DNA from: Planctomicrobium sp051466335
GTDB taxonomy: Bacteria > Planctomycetota > Planctomycetia > Planctomycetales > Planctomycetaceae
Assembly (NCBI RefSeq): GCF_051466335.1
Contig: NZ_CP195793.1
Coordinates: 1,302,001 to 1,366,000, forward strand
Direction of reading: 5' to 3'
DNA: 64,000 bases
The position numbers and the translations under genes were made by a program. Shown here piece by piece: positions 60,251 to 64,000 of this stretch (its first letter is position 1; the number at the start of each line of letters is the position of its first letter). The notes beneath the pieces are model-generated. The model had not been told where the DNA came from, ran no database searches, and saw nothing but the letters and a program-made list of their open reading frames with translations.

Positions 60251-60952
60251 TCAGTTGGCGTAAAGTTCGGTGCGATAGACTGAGTAAAACGACGTTCCAA
60301 GGTTGTCTGTGAGTCGATCCAGAAAACGCCTGACAAAGATGTTTTTCGGAGTCGATTCCACAGAGACGGGGTAGGTCGTTGGGTAGGTCGAGTGGAAGTT
60401 CTGATCGAAAATCTGGACGGCATGTTTCCCGTCATCGGATCCACGTACTTCGTAACCGACGATGCGACCACTCGCGTTTCCTCGGTAGAAGTTTGAACTC
60501 GTCCCTTCAAGGTAGGTGAATTTTTCGAGTTGGATGTGGAAGATGTAATCGACCTCTGGGATTTCCTGAGCGAGTACCTGCGGGTCGAATTGCCCGCCAC
60601 GCCTGTCGAGAACTTCCGCAGCCTTGCTGGAACTCACAATTGGAATTTCGTGCCGCTTCATGCGTCGCAAGAGTTCGTCTTCAATTGTTTCAGTGATCGA
60701 ACCTTCTGATTCCGCCAAAAAAGCTGGGGCTGTGCAGCGGAGCAAGACTCGCTTTTCCCCTTTTTCAAGCTTAACTCCAGAGGCGAGTTCGAATCCTGAC
60801 TTCTGCTTTGGATCACCAAGCAAAACTTTGCTCACCATCACCATTGTGTTGATGCAACCTGATTGCGAAGCGAGTAGACAGAAGCTCAGCGACGCTGCGA
60901 TGAGCAGTCGCGAAGTTCGTTTGCAGTTTCGCAGGAGTAGGGTTGTGAACAT
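60251..60952 (-). CDS. Lipoprotein of unknown function, paralogue of the adjacent gene
   Basis: A 233-residue protein with a lipoprotein signal ending LLASQSGC. The start at 60952 has GAAGGA upstream and gives the signal; the frame is open to 61309, but that region overlaps the DUF2752 gene. It contains LLRCTAPAFLAESEGSI, a Ser/Lys-rich stretch and VDYIFHIQLEKFTYLEGTSSNFYRGNASG, similar to the gene 57 bases downstream. Both have an N-terminal CxxTM-type start after the lipid Cys. Function unknown; duplication suggests related surface-protein roles. Confidence 0.72.
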   Translation of the reverse strand: MFTTLLLRNCKRTSRLLIAASLSFCLLASQSGCINTMVMVSKVLLGDPKQKSGFELASGVKLEKGEKRVLLRCTAPAFLAESEGSITETIEDELLRRMKRHEIPIVSSSKAAEVLDRRGGQFDPQVLAQEIPEVDYIFHIQLEKFTYLEGTSSNFYRGNASGRIVGYEVRGSDDGKHAVQIFDQNFHSTYPTTYPVSVESTPKNIFVRRFLDRLTDNLGTSFYSVYRTELYAN

Positions 60953-61110
60953 GAATTTCAATCCTTCGCAGGATGGAAACATCCTGTTGCGGCGAGTGTC
61001 AGGAACTCTCTTTTTCTGGCTGGCTCTTAGGAAGGGGACTTTGAGGATTGATTCGAGGGAAGGAAAAAGAGGGGGAATTGCTCCCCCATTCTTCGGATCG
61101 GGCGGGACAT

Positions 61111-61548
61111 CTAATGCAGGAGGTGAGGAGCCCATTGCAGGACTGCAATCAGGCTGATCGTTGTGAGCATCCAGAACAGGAGGCTCGAAGTGGTTTTCAC
61201 GAAAATCGGTTTCCCTTTGATGCTGCTGCCAATTGCCCAAGGGACAAATAACAGGCCAGCCAGGCACCCGACGAACGCAGCTGGGTGAGCTCTGAGTGAA
61301 CTCATCCACTCACCGCGGACGAAATGGGCGAAACTTGTCGTTCCACCGCAACCCGGGCAGGGAATGCCAAACAACATTTGAAACAAACAGGGGGGGAGGC
61401 CGAGTTGCTGATGACTTCCAAATCCGCGGGGATCCGGGGTAATCGTCAGTGACAAGGCAAAGGTTCCGAGAACACCGAGACTGACTAGAACCAGAACAGT
61501 TCTTTGAAGCCAGGACAGTGATGCCGGAGGATGGGGATTGGAGGACAT
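61111..61548 (-). CDS. DUF2752 membrane protein
   Basis: A 145-residue protein with three membrane segments (about 20-37, 92-108 and 122-140) and the DUF2752 signature CPGCGGTTSF near residue 66, followed by WMSSLRAHPAAF. DUF2752 proteins are small membrane proteins of unknown function, common in planctomycetes and Bacteroidetes; the C..C pair may bind a metal. The start is uncertain: ATG 61548 has AAGG too close to it, and TTG 61557 is the only alternative. It precedes the two lipoprotein genes on the same strand. Confidence 0.82.
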   Translation of the reverse strand: MSSNPHPPASLSWLQRTVLVLVSLGVLGTFALSLTITPDPRGFGSHQQLGLPPCLFQMLFGIPCPGCGGTTSFAHFVRGEWMSSLRAHPAAFVGCLAGLLFVPWAIGSSIKGKPIFVKTTSSLLFWMLTTISLIAVLQWAPHLLH

Positions 61549-61952
61549 GACCTTCAATTTGATGGGACTGACTTATTACCGGGAACGGAACGCCTTCATC
61601 AATCCCATTCTGCTCGGTGGAATTCCCGGCAGTGGATCGATTTTGAGTCAGAAATGATCATTTTTTCAATGTTTTAGCACGTATAGATGAGGTGAAATTC
61701 AATTGTCGTGTGCGGTTGAGTCGAATCGCTGGGAGGCAGCTTTTGCCGATGAAGGGCCCAGACAGGCGGTTGAATCAGCCAGATCTGGAGCAGGTTCAGG
61801 GGAAACGCAGCCATCCGCAGCCATCGGATTGCCCGCGAAAATCAATCTGTATGATCAAAATTTTCCGGGGTGTTGCCAACCTTGGAAGTTCCTTATCATG
61901 ATTGGAGCGTTGGCGATATTGACGTCGCGAAACGAGTGGAGGGAGTTCATTC
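61549..61952. promoter_or_regulatory. Divergent intergenic region before the ArsR gene
   Basis: These roughly 400 bases separate the DUF2752 gene and the ArsR-type gene and should hold both promoters. A target site for the regulator could lie here, since ArsR proteins commonly repress themselves, but I could not identify a clear inverted repeat. Confidence 0.3.
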
Positions 61953-62285
61953 ATGAATCTTGAGCAAATTGACACGTTCCAAGCCAACTTTTGCGCTGAG
62001 CAATTGAAAGCGCTGAGTGAGCCCATGCGATTGAGAATTGTTGACCTCCTCCGCGATGGACCGCTGTCGGTCAGCGACATTACAGCCAAGCTCCAAACGG
62101 AAGTGGCGACAGCGTCGCATCATCTCCAAATTCTGAAGAACGCCAATCTCGTATCGACCCGGAGAGACGGGCGATTCATTTACTACGATCTGCGGGATGG
62201 CCTGTTGCAAAAACGCGGAAAGTCGAAACAGCAGTTGAATCTCGGATGCTGTTCCATCGAGATTCCATCGAGCACTTCAACCTGA
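61953..62285 (+). CDS. ArsR/SmtB-family transcriptional regulator
   Basis: A 110-residue winged-helix repressor. The helix-turn-helix region is LSVSDITAKLQTEVATASHHLQILKNANLV, followed by the wing RRDGRFIYYDL. It lacks the CxC metal motif of the alpha3 site, but its tail ends LNLGCCSIEIPSS with a vicinal Cys pair, which could bind a metal or respond to redox. A strong ribosome-binding site (GGAGGGAG) precedes the ATG. The next gene lies 331 bases downstream in the same direction; regulated genes are unknown. Confidence 0.88.
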   Translation: MNLEQIDTFQANFCAEQLKALSEPMRLRIVDLLRDGPLSVSDITAKLQTEVATASHHLQILKNANLVSTRRDGRFIYYDLRDGLLQKRGKSKQQLNLGCCSIEIPSSTST

Positions 62286-62616
62286 TCGCAGGAATCTGTC
62301 GCGCCGACATCGTCGTGGTCGTTACTGCTTCTTGTTCAGGCCCTGTTGTCAATGTGACGTTGGTTGACTGTGAAGAGTTTCAGTAATTTGGGCCTGCGAT
62401 ATCGGCAGAATTTTTCTCGAACGAAATGCCATCGCTGGGATTCTTCGAGTTGTGGGCAACTCAAGATTCAGTTCACTGCCTGGATTGATCGGCTTCTTGC
62501 ACATCGCCGGTCTTTTTTAGTAGTCTTTGATCAGGTTCTGTTGATGCGATCGTGATGGAATTCTCTATGTGAGAGAGCTGCGTTTGCATCAGGATTCTCA
62601 TTCTATGAGAGGCAGC
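62286..62616. promoter_or_regulatory. Intergenic region upstream of the ThuA-dehydrogenase gene
   Basis: This 331-base region separates the regulator and the exported dehydrogenase gene. A TTGACT near 62365 could be a -35 element, but a matching -10 is not clear. No gene seen. Confidence 0.3.
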
Positions 62617-64000
62617 ATGCGAATCTTTTTCCCCGTCAGATGTTCCGCTCTGTTGGTTTCTGTTTTCGTGTGGGGCCTACTCGCCGGTAGCACGTCGCCC
62701 GTCTCAGCTCAAACTCAACAGGATGTGCCCCTGAATGTGTTGTTCCTCGGGGACAACGGACACCATCGTCCTGCTGACCGTTTCGCTGATCTCGCACCAG
62801 CATTGGAGAAGCGAAATTTTCGCTTGAAATACACGGATGATGTCGCTGTCGCGCTCACTGCGGAGACGCTCGATCAATTCGACGCTCTGATTCTGTATGC
62901 GAATATTGACACAATTCAGCCTGCGCAGGAGCAGGCACTGATCGACTTTGTATCGAAGGGCAAAGCGTTTATTCCGCTGCACTGTGCTTCGTTCTGCTTT
63001 CGTAATTCTCCACGGTTCATCGCCCTCGTTGGTGGTCAGTTTCAACGACACGGAGGAGAGGTCTTCAGCGTGGAAAACGCTGCCCCTGATCACCCGATCA
63101 TGAAAGGGTATTCAGGATTCGAGAGTTGGGATGAGACTTACATTCACACGTTACACAACGAAAAAGACCGCACAATTCTTGAGTACCGTGTACAGGGTGA
63201 ACAGGCGGATGGTCAAACCCAAGAGCCATGGACCTGGGTGCGTACTGAGGGAAAAGGACGAGTTTTCTACACCGCTTGGGGGCATGATGAGCGAACCTTC
63301 CAGAATCCGGTGTTTCACAATCTTGTCGAACGGGGAATTCGCTGGGCCTGCGGGCAGGATCTGTCTTCAGTTCCAGATTCGGAGCAGCTAGCACGGTCGC
63401 CTTTTAAGCCACTGCCAATGACCAAGATTTCGACCGATGCTCCGAAGTTCGATTTCATCGACGTCGGCCCCAAAATTCCGAATTACGCTGCCCGCGTGCA
63501 GGGTGAGACAAAGTCGCTGATGCAGCTACCGCTCTCACCGAGTGATTCCATGAAACACTATTCCGTGCCGGAAGGGTTTCATTTGGAGCTTTTCGCGGAT
63601 GAAAGTGATTTCTCTGGGAAACCCATTGCGATGAATTGGGACGAGCGTGGCCGGCTATGGATTTGCGAAACCACCGATTATCCCAACGAGTTGCAGCCTG
63701 TCGGCGAAGGACGTGACCGGATTCGCATTTGCGAAGACACAGATGGAGATGGCCGTGCAGACAAGTTCACCGTCTTCGCTGAGAAGTTGAGCATTCCTAC
63801 TTCAATCATTTTCGCCTATGGCGGAGCCATCGTTCAGGACGGTAGGGAAACAGTCTTTCTGAAAGATACGAACGGCGATGACACGGCGGACCTGCGTGAA
63901 ATTCTCGTTCGCGGTTGGGGAATGGGAGATACTCACGGAGGGGTAAGCAATTTTCAGTACGGACTCGACAACCGAATCTGGGCCATGCAGGGATACAACC
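62617..64000 (+). CDS. Exported ThuA-domain and PVC-type membrane-bound dehydrogenase protein (truncated by window end)
   Basis: The frame runs open to the right edge, so the 3' end is missing; 461 codons are visible. It starts with a signal peptide (MRIFFPVRCSALLVSVFVWG, cleavage near VSAQ), with GAGAGG just upstream; an ATG at 62605 is a possible earlier start. Residues about 35-245 form a ThuA/trehalose-utilisation domain, with LNVLFLGDNGHHRPADRF and FIPLHCASFCF, and residues from about 310 (YSVPEGFHLELFADESDF, MNWDERGRLWICETTDYPNE, DTDGDGRADKFTVFAE) are the beginning of the PVC-type dehydrogenase beta-propeller. Full-length members often end in a cytochrome c domain. A role in sugar oxidation is inferred. 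Confidence 0.88.
   Translation, partial: MRIFFPVRCSALLVSVFVWGLLAGSTSPVSAQTQQDVPLNVLFLGDNGHHRPADRFADLAPALEKRNFRLKYTDDVAVALTAETLDQFDALILYANIDTIQPAQEQALIDFVSKGKAFIPLHCASFCFRNSPRFIALVGGQFQRHGGEVFSVENAAPDHPIMKGYSGFESWDETYIHTLHNEKDRTILEYRVQGEQADGQTQEPWTWVRTEGKGRVFYTAWGHDERTFQNPVFHNLVERGIRWACGQDLSSVPDSEQLARSPFKPLPMTKISTDAPKFDFIDVGPKIPNYAARVQGETKSLMQLPLSPSDSMKHYSVPEGFHLELFADESDFSGKPIAMNWDERGRLWICETTDYPNELQPVGEGRDRIRICEDTDGDGRADKFTVFAEKLSIPTSIIFAYGGAIVQDGRETVFLKDTNGDDTADLREILVRGWGMGDTHGGVSNFQYGLDNRIWAMQGYN

Noticed and set aside
60953..61309. N-terminal extension of the second lipoprotein gene up to 61309.
   Set aside because: It overlaps the DUF2752 gene, removes the lipoprotein signal from the N-terminus, and the ATG at 60952 has a good ribosome-binding site.

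Overview
The window looks like a chromosomal segment of a planctomycete (phylum Planctomycetota), with base composition a little over 50% GC. The evidence is gene content: a two-haem planctomycete-type cytochrome c protein, a ThuA plus PVC-type dehydrogenase protein running off the right edge, a HYExAFE-type protein, a dihydropteroate-synthase-like protein of the kind found with tetrahydromethanopterin C1 genes, a Ser/Thr kinase with a large extracytoplasmic domain, and many exported proteins of unknown function. Genes are mostly single or in pairs, both strands are used, and translation genes (tyrS, leuS, rpsB) stand apart from their usual operon partners. I saw no rRNA, tRNA, insertion sequence, integrase, prophage or CRISPR array.

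Layout, left to right. 0-12 kb: a tRNA-dihydrouridine synthase and squalene/phytoene synthase pair (-), two exported TPR-type proteins (+), tyrS (+), nadC (-) and a MerR-like regulator with a B12-type domain (-). 12-18 kb: the receptor-type kinase (-), a small unknown protein (-), a phosphoesterase plus an OleD-like reductase (+), and a PduO-type cobalamin adenosyltransferase (-). 18-28 kb: a long hairpin-rich leader before a pilin-like exported protein, the DHPS-like gene overlapping pabB, murC-murB (-), and the cytochrome c gene overlapping a ThiO-like oxidase. 28-38 kb: an AAA+ ATPase, hrpB, a rhomboid protease (-), a malate dehydrogenase (-), two tandem TatA-like genes and a nuclease-like protein (-). 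38-45 kb: an all-minus run of exported glutathione peroxidase, a GNAT, GroES, an exported mutarotase, two membrane proteins and an HtrA-type protease. 45-53 kb: a small TPR protein, pyrrolidone-carboxylate peptidase and a ROK sugar kinase (+), leuS (-), an exported unknown and rpsB (+). 53-64 kb: a GH63-like glucosidase with a glycogen-debranching-type enzyme (-), an APS/PAPS reductase (-), two paralogous lipoproteins and a DUF2752 protein (-), an ArsR regulator (+) and the truncated ThuA-dehydrogenase gene (+).

Linked functions are visible in a few places. pabB makes the 4-aminobenzoate precursor used in pterin cofactors, and its neighbour belongs to a pterin-related family. murC and murB are two steps of UDP-MurNAc-pentapeptide synthesis. 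The GH63-like and GDE-like enzymes form an alpha-glucan degradation pair. The least explained parts are the leader RNA at 18315-18526 and its pilin-like gene, the cytochrome/degenerate peptidase fusion, and several lineage-specific membrane proteins. All calls come from reading the sequence and translations; no database search was run.
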